From Lachnospiraceae bacterium EP-SM-12S-S03 (GTDB lineage Bacteria; Bacillota; Clostridia; Lachnospirales; Lachnospiraceae), in assembly GCA_020540725.1 (NCBI GenBank), contig JAJBSL010000003.1:1-64000 (forward strand): DNA of 64,000 bases, written 5' to 3'. Of this stretch, positions 17,310 through 25,846 are shown piece by piece (position 1 is the stretch's first letter; each line of letters begins with the position of its first letter). The position numbers were made by a program, and so were the translations under genes. Under the pieces are notes generated by a model. The model did no database searches and was not told the DNA's origin. It saw only the letters and a list, made by a program, of their open reading frames with translations.

Positions 17310-18761
17310 ATGAGCAAAACTCCACACATCCAGTATTTATGCGGGTTTGCGAGGCATGGCAACCTCTTTTATCACTCCAAATTTATAGCAACAACCAGCT
17401 CCAAATGGTATAATTAAGTTGTCAAAATCAATTCACCGAAAGGAGCTGATTGTTATCTATCGTCAGGAAATTTTGAAAGACATCCGGCTTTTTACCTCAC
17501 AGCCAGTTGCAAAGTTTTACGATTCACTTTTTTTGAATCTTGATTTATCCTTTATTCCGGAATTCCCAAAAACCGGTCGAAAAGGCTTTTCTAATCATGC
17601 TATGATTTGTGCTTTTATCGTTATGAAATGCGAAAGCTTTTCTATGGTTACAGACCTTGTTGATTATCTTAACAACAACCTTCTTATCTCCCATTACTGT
17701 GGCTTTGATATTTCTGCTCCGCTACCTTCTTATTGGACTTTCGACCGTTTTCTAAAGCAGATTGGTAACGATGTACTTTCCTCTATTATGAAGTCTCAGG
17801 TACTTTATCTTTCCAAACAAGGGATTATTGATACCTCTTTTATTGGTTTGGACTCAACTCCGATTGCTGCAAATACTTCACAGAATAATCCTAAATCTTT
17901 TTTAACCAACAAATTTAAGCCTGATAACCAGCCAAAAGCTGATGCCGATTGTAAACTTGGTGTGCATACTGCTTCTAATCAGACCAATGAGAAGAAATAT
18001 GAATTCTATTGGGGTTACAAAAATCATGTCCTTGTGGACTGCATTTCCGGTCTTCCCATTTATGAACTTACAACCACTGCAAACACTGCTGATTCCTCTG
18101 TCGCTTTGGATATTCTTTCTGATACACATTCTTTTTTATCTATAAAGGAATGTACCTTTCTTGCTGACAAAGGGTATAATGTTAAAAACATCTATAATCA
18201 GGTTCATGCGCTTTATGATGGGGAATGTATCATTCCCTTAAACACCCGAAACACAAAAGACACAAAAATTCTGCTGTCCATGCAAGTTGTCTGGCACCTG
18301 TCCGGTGGAACATCCAAAATTTTTTAATGGAAAGAAAAACCGCGGATGTACCAAATATATTACCATTCCGAATGACCTAAGACTTTCTATCGACAGGAAC
18401 AGCCGGTATTTTAAAAATAACTATTCCCTCCGCACAGAATGTGAACGATATAATTCCCGTTTCAAAAATACCGGACAAGAACGTATGTGGGTAAGGAATA
18501 AATCATCTGTAGCGAACCTGAATACACTTGCCCATATCAGTCTGTTAGCGGTTGCGGTTGCTGCAATTACCAATCACGAAGGTCAATCTTATCGTAAACT
18601 GAAAGCAATAAAACGAACTGCATAATAAAACAAATTTTATAATGCCCTATTTGCGTAGGTTTGGGACTTACGTTAGCTTTGCTATGCCATAAATTCTCAT
18701 TCTTTCAATTCACAAAAGCTAACTGCCAAGTATATTTTTTAAATCATGTAGTTTTGCTCAT
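17310..18761 (+). mobile_element. Insertion sequence with frameshifted DDE transposase
   Basis: A 12-bp perfect inverted repeat, ATGAGCAAAACT at 17310-17321 and its complement at 18750-18761, encloses a transposase gene split into two frames, about 1.45 kb in all. A second, imperfect inner inverted repeat (17354-17363 with 18673-18682, 9 of 10 bases) supports the boundaries. No clear target duplication is visible next to the ends, apart from a possible AT that is part of the repeat itself. The element sits between two unrelated genes and does not obviously break either. Confidence 0.75.
17419..18625 (+). pseudogene. DDE transposase, split by a frameshift
   Basis: The first frame (17419-18327, 302 residues) holds the N-terminal helical domain and most of the catalytic core: GLDSTPIAANTSQNNPKSF (first Asp), YEFYWGYKNHVLVDC and ECTFLADKGYNVKN (second Asp). 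The second frame (18287-18625) holds the C-terminal part with YSLRTECERYNSRFKNTG (the Glu). The shift lies in or near the A5 run at about 18264-18268, where dropping one A joins the frames as DTKFCCPCKL and restores a protein of about 400 residues. This may be a decay mutation or, less likely, programmed frameshifting. The family resembles the IS4/IS5/IS1182 group of DDE_Tnp_1 transposases. The start is unclear; it may be a non-ATG codon after AAAGGAG at 17440-17446. Confidence 0.8.
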
Positions 18762-18814
18762 CTCTATCTGTTTTATGCAAAATACAGATACATTATATCA
18801 CTCTAGAAGAAGCA

Positions 18815-18842
18815 TTGCAATTTTATCTAAGTATGTTAGAAT
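18815..18842 (+). promoter_or_regulatory. Promoter of the racemase gene
   Basis: TTGCAA (18815-18820), 16 nt, TAGAAT (18837-18842), 50 nt before the racemase start. Confidence 0.5.
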
Positions 18843-18891
18843 ATACATTATACATATAAAAACAAACATAGAACAATGAATAGAGGTAATT

Positions 18892-19608
18892 ATGCAGAAT
18901 ACATCAAAAAAGAAACTTGGAATTATCGGCGGTCTCGGACCTGCAGCATCTGTTTTTTTCTATAACCGTATTACAGAACATACAGTGGCTTCCTGTGACC
19001 AGGAACATCTGGATATCATTCTTTTGAGCCACGCTACACTGCCGGACAGAACAGCCGTCATTGAAAGTGGTGAAGATGAAGAACTTATAAGACTTTTGGA
19101 TGAAGATCTGAAGACATTGGAATCTCTCGGAGTTTCTAATATTGCGATTCCCTGCAATACATCCCATTATTTTTATGATCAGATGCAGTCCTGTGTTTCC
19201 ATTCCAATCATTCATATGATTCACGAAAGTGTACGGTACGCTTCCGAAAACAGACCAAATGTTAAAAAAATAGGGATTATGGCTACAGACGGAACGGTAG
19301 AAACCGGACTTTATCATAAGGAATGCGAAGCCTTTGGGATTATCCCTTATAGTCCGTCAGAAGAACGACAAAAAGATGTCATGTCTTTAATCTATGATGA
19401 CATCAAAAGTGGAAAGGAAGCAGATGTCTCCAAATTTGAGAGAGTAATGGAAGAATTTGTTGCCAATGAATGTGATGTCGTATTACTTGCATGTACAGAA
19501 CTTTCTGTGTATGCCGAAACACACACAGTCCCTTCCATCTGCCTCGATGCAATGGACGTGCTTGTCCGCATATCTATCGAACGTTCCGGGGCACAATACA
19601 AAGATTAA
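18892..19608 (+). CDS. Aspartate/glutamate racemase family protein
   Basis: A 238-residue cofactor-independent amino acid racemase. Seen: N-terminal LGIIGGLGPAASVFFYNRI, the first catalytic cysteine in NIAIPCNTSHYF and the second in VVLLACTELSVY. These cysteines act as the base pair that inverts the alpha carbon. The GGLGP start is commoner in aspartate or broad-specificity racemases than in MurI. The product could be D-Asp, D-Glu or another D-amino acid. The ATG follows GAGG. It is a single-gene unit. Confidence 0.9.
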   Translation: MQNTSKKKLGIIGGLGPAASVFFYNRITEHTVASCDQEHLDIILLSHATLPDRTAVIESGEDEELIRLLDEDLKTLESLGVSNIAIPCNTSHYFYDQMQSCVSIPIIHMIHESVRYASENRPNVKKIGIMATDGTVETGLYHKECEAFGIIPYSPSEERQKDVMSLIYDDIKSGKEADVSKFERVMEEFVANECDVVLLACTELSVYAETHTVPSICLDAMDVLVRISIERSGAQYKD

Positions 19609-19620
19609 TATTTGACATAC

Positions 19621-19660
19621 AGGTGGCGAAGCAGATATTGTTTTGCCACCTTTTCTTTCT
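19621..19660 (+). terminator. Terminator after the racemase gene
   Basis: Stem AGGTGGC (19621-19627) with GCCACCT (19645-19651), then TTTCTTT. It also faces the convergent prepilin peptidase gene and may serve both. Confidence 0.65.
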
Positions 19661-19666
19661 GCTTTT

Positions 19667-20110
19667 TCAAAGAATCCCTTCCAGTGTTTTTATCACAATC
19701 GCCCCGACACATAGGAATGGTCCAAATGCAATCTCTTGTCTTTTTGTTTCTTTCCCTGAAATAACTTGATACAATATGAAAATTCCTGACGCAAATACTG
19801 CAACCGCAAAACTTCTCAGCCAGTTTTCCATACCAAGATATAATCCGTTTCCTGCGCTCAACTTTATATCTCCGCCTCCAAAAGCTCCCGGAGCACAAAA
19901 TAAAATCACAAAAAACAAAAGAAGACTTACCCCCATTCCTGCAAAACATAGAAGCATCTCTTCCTTCGTCAAAAAAAGAAGTCTGAAAAATGCACACAAT
20001 ACGACTGCAATCGTCAACATATCCGGTATTCTTTTTTCATGTCCATCCTTCCACGCGGTTATGATCAACACCAGTATCCACACTGCATCAACCACAGATT
20101 TTCCATCCAC
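19667..20110 (-). CDS. Prepilin peptidase-like A24 aspartic protease
   Basis: A 147-residue membrane protein with about five hydrophobic segments and the paired aspartates of type IV prepilin peptidases: WKDGHEKRIPD near residue 22 and the GAFGGGDIKL motif near residue 77. It lacks the N-terminal methyltransferase domain of full-length PilD, as do the small TadV/CpaA-type peptidases. The start is a GTG at 20110 after GGGAGCGGGAT. No pilin or tad genes are nearby, so its substrates must be encoded elsewhere. Confidence 0.85.
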   Translation of the reverse strand: MDGKSVVDAVWILVLIITAWKDGHEKRIPDMLTIAVVLCAFFRLLFLTKEEMLLCFAGMGVSLLLFFVILFCAPGAFGGGDIKLSAGNGLYLGMENWLRSFAVAVFASGIFILYQVISGKETKRQEIAFGPFLCVGAIVIKTLEGIL

Positions 20111-20190
20111 TTTCTATCCCGCTCCCTTTCTTTTCTATATTTTGTTCCGAAAAAATTTCCTTTATAATAGGAGTTTCTTATGACCTAATA

Positions 20191-20217
20191 AAAGGGGATG
20201 CCCTTAAGCACCCCTCA
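20191..20217 (-). terminator. Terminator of the DUF6465 gene
   Basis: Minus-strand stem GGGGTGC with GCATCCCC (20208-20214 with 20194-20201), followed by TTTTATT. Confidence 0.65.
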
Positions 20218-20221
20218 CATA

Positions 20222-20641
20222 TTAAAACTCAACTCTTCCTGCTGAATCTCCATTGATCACATAATATACTGAATTTTCTTCCGGTTTTACATATAAAGCC
20301 ATTGTTTTGATATCCGAAATCTTCTTACCACTCTTTGTCCATGCCTTCTTTACCGATGCGATCATGTCCTTTTCCTGCACCTGTTTGCCGTAATATTCTA
20401 CGAACAAAGTTGTTTTCATCTCTTTCTTGGCTGCTGCCTTTTTCACTTTTTCCACTGTCTTCTGCGCTTCCGGCGCAACTTTTTCTGCAACTTTTTTCGC
20501 TTCAGCCTCTACTTTCGCCGCTGCTTTCTTTGTCTCTGGAACAACTTTTTCTTCTACTACTTTCTTCGCTTCCGGAATTATTTTTTCTACTCTAGTCTTA
20601 ACTTCTGATGCTGCTTCCTTTGTCTGTTTCTTTATTGCCAT
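20222..20641 (-). CDS. DUF6465-type protein with Lys/Ala/Glu-rich coiled coil
   Basis: A 139-residue protein. The first half is a low-complexity helix of repeated EAKKV-type units, and the last 50 residues form a compact domain (TTLFVEYYGKQV, MALYVKPEENSVYYVIN). This layout matches the DUF6465 family of Lachnospiraceae, whose function is unknown. The start is the ATG at 20641 after GGGAGG; an upstream extension to 20704 is unlikely. The repetitive half resembles histone-like or LEA-like helices, but no DNA-binding role is shown. Confidence 0.8.
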   Translation of the reverse strand: MAIKKQTKEAASEVKTRVEKIIPEAKKVVEEKVVPETKKAAAKVEAEAKKVAEKVAPEAQKTVEKVKKAAAKKEMKTTLFVEYYGKQVQEKDMIASVKKAWTKSGKKISDIKTMALYVKPEENSVYYVINGDSAGRVEF

Positions 20642-20797
20642 AACAGTACCTCCCAACATAAAACTATTAGAAACGTTAATATTATAACACACTTTCAACA
20701 GCAAGGCATATATTTTTACCTTCTTACTGCTTTTTCAGTATTTTAACATGTTTTCTATCCGATTTTTAAGTTTTTCATGCCAAACTGCCACTCTTTC

Positions 20798-21427
20798 TTA
20801 CCTGAGTTTCTGGCAATATGCACCTTCCAAAATGTCTACAACTCCGTCTATCCCTAAGAGGCTGCTGTTAAGAAGAATCTGGTGTGACTCAATATCTCCC
20901 CATTTTCTTCCGGTATGTGCTTCATAATAAAGCTTTCTTTCTTTATCTATTTTTCGGATCTTCTCTTTTGCCTGCCTTTCGTCCAACTTATATATTTTCA
21001 TAATTCTACGCACCCGGTCTTCAAAATATGCATATATAAAAGCATGAATATAATTAGAATAATCTCCCAGTATATAGTCCGCGCATCTTCCTACAATGAT
21101 ACACGGTCCCCTCTTTGCCAATCTCTTCAAAAGTTCTGTCTGCATTGCATACAAACGGTCGCTGATTGGTTCTATACTCTGCTCACTTGCAGCAAAAGAT
21201 GTGTAGCTTCCAACGCCGACTACATATGCCGAAAGGAATTTCCCTAACATCGTCTCATCTGCTTCTTTCGCCACATCTTCGTCAAGATGCAGCTCTCTGG
21301 CTGCCATTCTGACTAAATTGTGATCGTAAAGAGGAATATCCAGTCTTTCGGACAATCGGTTTCCAATCTCATGTCCACCACTTCCAAATTGTCTGCCAAT
21401 CGTAATAATAATGTTATCCGTCATCAT
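20798..21427 (-). CDS. Cytidylate kinase-like family protein
   Basis: A 209-residue P-loop kinase of the cytidylate-kinase-like family (PF13189). Seen: ITIGRQFGSGGHEIGNRLSE at the start in place of a classical Walker A, IIVGRCADYIL in the middle and a charged lid region KEKIRKIDKERKLYYE. It lacks the usual Cmk sequence, so nucleotide specificity is uncertain. True CMP kinase is normally encoded elsewhere beside ispH or rpsA. The ATG follows AAGGAGG. It is transcribed away from glgC. Confidence 0.82.
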   Translation of the reverse strand: MMTDNIIITIGRQFGSGGHEIGNRLSERLDIPLYDHNLVRMAARELHLDEDVAKEADETMLGKFLSAYVVGVGSYTSFAASEQSIEPISDRLYAMQTELLKRLAKRGPCIIVGRCADYILGDYSNYIHAFIYAYFEDRVRRIMKIYKLDERQAKEKIRKIDKERKLYYEAHTGRKWGDIESHQILLNSSLLGIDGVVDILEGAYCQKLR

Positions 21428-21554
21428 TGTCAGCCTCCTTTTATTCTGATAATAGTATTTTTCTTTCTAAATTATAACACAATTTATGGTTTTCTGACAA
21501 CTTTAAAATACAAATAATTTTATATTGAAATATACTTCTTTTCTGCATGCAGTA

Positions 21555-21583
21555 CTGGAAAATCATGGATACAAATTGTATAA
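21555..21583 (+). promoter_or_regulatory. Promoter of glgC-glgD
   Basis: TATAAT at about 21578-21583 with a weak TGGAAA 17 nt upstream, about 45 nt before the glgC start. Confidence 0.5.
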
Positions 21584-21626
21584 TATAGATAATATTTATC
21601 TTACCTAAGGAGGAAAGGGGATTACT

Positions 21627-22766
21627 ATGAAACATAATAATATGCTAGCTATGATCCTTGCCGGCGGCCGCGGAAGTCGTCTGCACGATTTAACCAACAA
21701 AGTAGCCAAACCGGCTGTTTCATATGGAGGCAAATACCGCATTATTGATTTCCCTCTCAGTAACTGTGCAAATAGCCGCATTGACGTTGTCGGCGTTCTC
21801 ACGCAATATGAATCCGTTCTTCTAAACAGCTATGTTGCTGCCGGAAGAAGATGGGGACTGGATGCCAAAGACAGTGGAGTATATGTTTTACCACCTCGCG
21901 AAAAGGCAGATGCCAATCTGGATGTGTACCGCGGAACTGCGGATGCTATTTCTCAGAATATTGATTTCATCGATTCATTTTCTCCGGAATATCTTCTAAT
22001 TCTCTCAGGAGACCATATTTATAAAATGAACTACGATAAAATGTTAAATCACCATAAATCCTGTAACGCAGATGCTACCATTGCCGTTTTGGAAGTTCCG
22101 ATGAAAGAAGCCAGCCGTTTCGGGATCATGAATACAGACGAGACAGGACACATCCTTGAATTTGAAGAAAAACCTGAGAATCCCAAAAGTAATCTTGCAT
22201 CTATGGGAATTTACATTTTTAATTGGAAACTTCTCCGGAAAATGCTTCTTGCTGATATGAAGAATCCGGATTCCAATCACGATTTCGGCAAAGACATTAT
22301 CCCTGCATTATTAGCAGATCATAAGAACTTATACGCTTACAAATTTAAAGGCTACTGGAAAGACGTAGGCACCATTGACTCCCTTTGGGAAGCCAATATG
22401 GATCTTCTGAATCATAGCAACGAGCTTGATCTTAATGATTCTACCTGGAAGATTTATACGGAAGATATCACTACCCTTCCACACTACATCGGTGCAGATG
22501 CACACATTCATCGTGCATTTATCACACAGGGATGCGTCATTGACGGATCTATCGATAATTCCGTCCTTTTTACCGGTGTAAAAGTAGGGAAAGGTGCCAA
22601 GATTATCGACAGTGTGCTGATGCCCAATTCTATTGTTGAAGATGGCGCTGTTGTAACAAGAGCTCTCGTGGCAGATGGAGTCAAAATCGGCAAACAGGCC
22701 ATTGTAGGCAATGCGGACAGCGAGCATATAGAACTTGTTGCAAAACGTGTAAAGGGGGTTGAATAA
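21627..22766 (+). CDS. glgC: Glucose-1-phosphate adenylyltransferase
   Basis: Makes ADP-glucose and pyrophosphate from glucose-1-phosphate and ATP, the committed step of bacterial glycogen synthesis. The 379 residues match the family length. Seen: the N-terminal nucleotide motif [34 protein letters not shown], the sugar-phosphate site [10 protein letters not shown] and [18 protein letters not shown], then a left-handed beta-helix region at the C-terminus. It is followed 1 nt later by glgD, and the two proteins form a heterotetramer in Firmicutes. The ribosome binding site is AAGGAGG. Confidence 0.95.
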   Translation: MKHNNMLAMILAGGRGSRLHDLTNKVAKPAVSYGGKYRIIDFPLSNCANSRIDVVGVLTQYESVLLNSYVAAGRRWGLDAKDSGVYVLPPREKADANLDVYRGTADAISQNIDFIDSFSPEYLLILSGDHIYKMNYDKMLNHHKSCNADATIAVLEVPMKEASRFGIMNTDETGHILEFEEKPENPKSNLASMGIYIFNWKLLRKMLLADMKNPDSNHDFGKDIIPALLADHKNLYAYKFKGYWKDVGTIDSLWEANMDLLNHSNELDLNDSTWKIYTEDITTLPHYIGADAHIHRAFITQGCVIDGSIDNSVLFTGVKVGKGAKIIDSVLMPNSIVEDGAVVTRALVADGVKIGKQAIVGNADSEHIELVAKRVKGVE

Positions 22767-22767
22767 C

Positions 22768-23883
22768 ATGAGTAGAGCATTAGGTATTGTGAACTTCGCC
22801 GCAAATAATATTTGGGTAGACGGACTCAGTGAGTATCGTCCAATCGGTGCTTTTTCTTTTCTCGGAAGATACCGGATCATAGACTTTCCACTTTCCAATC
22901 TAAGTAACAGCGGCATTGATCAGATTCAGGTTTACGTAAGACGGAAAGCCCGCTCTCTCGCGGAACACTTAGGAACCGGACGCCATTATAACATCAACTC
23001 CAAACGCGGCAAAGTACATCTTTTATTTTCCGAAACAGAAGTGTTGGACGATATGTACAACACAGACATTTCTGCATTTTTAGATAACATGGAAATTATT
23101 GAACGCATACACTGCCCATATGTGGTAATCGCGCCAAGCTATATGGTTTACACAATGAATTTTGATTCTCTTCTTCAGACACATATTGATTCCGGCGCAG
23201 AAGTTACTTTGCTCTATCACGCTGTTGATAATGCAAAAGAACATTTCCTGTTCTGCGATACTTTGAATCTGAATAAGCAAAAAGGAGTTCTTTCCATAGA
23301 ACCAAACCGTGGAACTGCCAAAAACAGAAATATCTTTATGGATACTTATGTAATGTCCAAAGAATTATTCATGAATCTTGTTAAAAAGGCTAAAAAAACT
23401 TCTTCTGTGTTCACGTTCGCTGATATTGTAGATGCAGAATGCAGTGAACTTGATATTCGGGGTGTTGCCCATCGCGGATACTTTGCAGCTATTACCGACT
23501 TCAAAAGTTACTATGATGCAAATATTTCTCTGATCGACTATAAAAGCACCTCAAGTCTGTTTGATGAAGAATGGCCGATTTACACCAAAACAAATGATTC
23601 TTGCCCAACACATTATGTCGACGGCGCTGACGTAAAGGCTTCTGTTGTCTCAAACGGTTGTCTTATTGAAGGTACAATTGAAAATTCTGTGATTGGACGA
23701 GGCTGTACCATCAAAAAAGGGGCCGTAATAAAAAACAGCGTTCTTCTTCCTGATGTAATCATTACAGAAGATGCTCATATCGAAAATATGGTAATTGACA
23801 AACATGCAAAAGTCACTCATATAAAAGATATCATTGCTTCACCAGAAAAACCGGGATATGTAAAGCGCAGTGATACACTTTAA
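22768..23883 (+). CDS. glgD: GlgD, regulatory subunit of ADP-glucose pyrophosphorylase
   Basis: A 371-residue paralog of GlgC. It keeps the fold ([18 protein letters not shown], then a hexapeptide beta-helix VIGRGCTIKKGAVIKNSV) but lacks the catalytic AGGxGxRL loop, which here reads GIVNFAANNIWV. In Firmicutes GlgD raises the activity of GlgC in a mixed tetramer. The start is placed at the ATG at 22768; an in-frame TTG at 22759 would overlap glgC. No glycogen synthase, branching enzyme or phosphorylase gene follows, so those lie elsewhere. Confidence 0.93.
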   Translation: MSRALGIVNFAANNIWVDGLSEYRPIGAFSFLGRYRIIDFPLSNLSNSGIDQIQVYVRRKARSLAEHLGTGRHYNINSKRGKVHLLFSETEVLDDMYNTDISAFLDNMEIIERIHCPYVVIAPSYMVYTMNFDSLLQTHIDSGAEVTLLYHAVDNAKEHFLFCDTLNLNKQKGVLSIEPNRGTAKNRNIFMDTYVMSKELFMNLVKKAKKTSSVFTFADIVDAECSELDIRGVAHRGYFAAITDFKSYYDANISLIDYKSTSSLFDEEWPIYTKTNDSCPTHYVDGADVKASVVSNGCLIEGTIENSVIGRGCTIKKGAVIKNSVLLPDVIITEDAHIENMVIDKHAKVTHIKDIIASPEKPGYVKRSDTL

Positions 23884-23889
23884 TATTAC

Positions 23890-23930
23890 AAAAAGGCGGA
23901 ACCTTCCTCACATGACTGGTTCCGCCTTTT
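23890..23930. terminator. Bidirectional terminator between glgD and the ABC exporter
   Basis: A 9-bp GC-rich stem (23895-23903 with 23918-23926) flanked by AAAA and TTTT, so it can end both the glgD transcript and the convergent exporter transcript. Confidence 0.85.
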
Positions 23931-23944
23931 CATATATTTTGATG

Positions 23945-25846
23945 TTATTCGAGTTCAAACGCTCCCGTATATAACTGATAATACTTTCCTTTTTGTTCTA
24001 TCAACATATCATGCGTACCGCGCTCGATAATACGGCCTTTTTCCAAAACCATAATGACATCAGAATTGCGTACTGTTGACAAGCGATGCGCTATAACAAA
24101 TACAGTTCTGCCGTGCATAAGCGCATCCATACCCTTTTGAACAATGGCTTCTGTTCGTGTATCGATGGATGATGTTGCCTCGTCCATGATCATAACCGGA
24201 GGGTCTAAAACCGCTGCTCTCGCAATAGACAAAAGCTGTCGCTGGCCTTGTGAAAGATTCGCTCCATTTTCTGTAAGAGGTGTGTTGTATCCTTCCGGAA
24301 GACGTGTAATAAAATCGTGAGCTCCCGCCAGTTTTGCCGCAGCAATACATTCTTCATCCGTAGCATCCAATCGTCCATAACGGATATTATCCATAACTGT
24401 TCCTGTAAAAAGGTTTGTCTCCTGGAGTATGACACCTAATGATCTTCTGAGATCAGATTTTCGAATCTTATTAATATTGATTCCATCATATCGAATCTTA
24501 CCATCCTGTATATCATAGAAACGATTAATCAAATTGGTGATCGTTGTTTTACCCGCACCTGTTGCTCCAACAAAAGCAACTTTCTGTCCTGGCTCTGCAT
24601 ACAGTGTAATATCATGAAGGACTGTTTTGTCCGGTTCATATCCGAAATCCACATCAACCATTCGGACATCCCCTTTCAGCCTCTCATATGTAACTGTTCC
24701 GTCTGCCTTATGCGGATGTTTCCATGCCCACATACCTGTACGTTCTTTGCACTCTTTCAATTCACCATTTTCTTCTTTCACATTTACAAGTGTAACGTAA
24801 CCTTCATCTTCTTCCGGTTTCTCATCCAGCAACTCAAAAATTCGTTCCGCACCGGCAATACCCATAACAACTGCATTGACCTGGTTTGATACCTGGCTGA
24901 TATTTCCACAGAACTGCTTTGTCATATTCAGAAACGGAACTACAATACTGATACCAATGGCCATACCAGATAAACTAATATTCGGTACATTGGCAAGGAG
25001 AAGAATTCCTCCTGCAAGAGCAACAACCACATACATCACATTTCCGATATTAGAAAGAATCGGCATCAACATGTTTGCATATTTATTTGCATTTTCAGAA
25101 TTATGAAACAACTCTTCATTAATTTTATCGAAATCTTCCTCACATTCTCTTTCATGGCAGAATACCTGAACAACTTTCTGACCATTCATAATTTCTTCAA
25201 TATATCCTTCTGCCTTACCGATAGACATCTGCTGACGTACAAAATATTTCGCAGAATTTCCTCCTACTTTCTTTGTAACCCAGATACTTCCCACAACACC
25301 AAGCAGAACAATCAAAGTCATCCAGACACTGAAATATATCATAATGGAAAAAATTGTAATTACAGTTACCGAAGAAATCAAAAGCTGCGGAATACTTTGT
25401 GATACCATCTGACGTAATGTATCGATATCATTCGTATAATAACTCATGATATCACCGTGATTATGTGTATCAAAATATTTGATTGGCAGATTCTGCATTC
25501 CATTAAACATTTTCACACGTAATTTCTTTAAGAATCCTTGGGTGATTCCTGCCATCATTCTCGTATACGCAAATGCGGAAATAAGCGACAGAATATAAAG
25601 GACAAGAAGAATTCCAACAAACTCGACAATCTGACCGGAAACCGCTTCCCAATCCCCACTCTTCCAGCTCTTCTCTACAATAGCAATGATGTTCTGCATA
25701 AAAACAGACGGAATGGAACTTACTACCGCACTAAATATGATACCAAAAAGCACAAGCGGCATTTGCACCGGATAGAACTCAAACAACATTTTGATCAGAC
25801 GTTTCACAGTTCCTTTTTTCGTTTTCTTTACTCCGTTCTTATTCAT
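23945..25846 (-). CDS. ABC exporter half-transporter, catalytic partner
   Basis: A 633-residue half-transporter with six membrane helices followed by an ATPase domain. Seen: Walker A GATGAGKTT, Q-loop GVILQETNLFTGT, signature LSQGQRQLLSIARA, Walker B MIMDEATSSID with the catalytic Glu, and the H-loop IAHRLST. An insert of about 50 charged residues precedes the ATPase domain. The ATG at 25846 overlaps the partner stop by 8 nt (ATGAATAA). It pairs with the upstream half-transporter, as in BmrCD/LmrCD-type multidrug exporters, and supplies the full catalytic Glu. Confidence 0.92.
   Translation of the reverse strand: MNKNGVKKTKKGTVKRLIKMLFEFYPVQMPLVLFGIIFSAVVSSIPSVFMQNIIAIVEKSWKSGDWEAVSGQIVEFVGILLVLYILSLISAFAYTRMMAGITQGFLKKLRVKMFNGMQNLPIKYFDTHNHGDIMSYYTNDIDTLRQMVSQSIPQLLISSVTVITIFSIMIYFSVWMTLIVLLGVVGSIWVTKKVGGNSAKYFVRQQMSIGKAEGYIEEIMNGQKVVQVFCHERECEEDFDKINEELFHNSENANKYANMLMPILSNIGNVMYVVVALAGGILLLANVPNISLSGMAIGISIVVPFLNMTKQFCGNISQVSNQVNAVVMGIAGAERIFELLDEKPEEDEGYVTLVNVKEENGELKECKERTGMWAWKHPHKADGTVTYERLKGDVRMVDVDFGYEPDKTVLHDITLYAEPGQKVAFVGATGAGKTTITNLINRFYDIQDGKIRYDGININKIRKSDLRRSLGVILQETNLFTGTVMDNIRYGRLDATDEECIAAAKLAGAHDFITRLPEGYNTPLTENGANLSQGQRQLLSIARAAVLDPPVMIMDEATSSIDTRTEAIVQKGMDALMHGRTVFVIAHRLSTVRNSDVIMVLEKGRIIERGTHDMLIEQKGKYYQLYTGAFELE

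Noticed and set aside
18661..18879. A 72-codon frame at the right end of the insertion sequence
   Set aside because: It crosses the terminal inverted repeat and the racemase promoter and shows no recognisable features.
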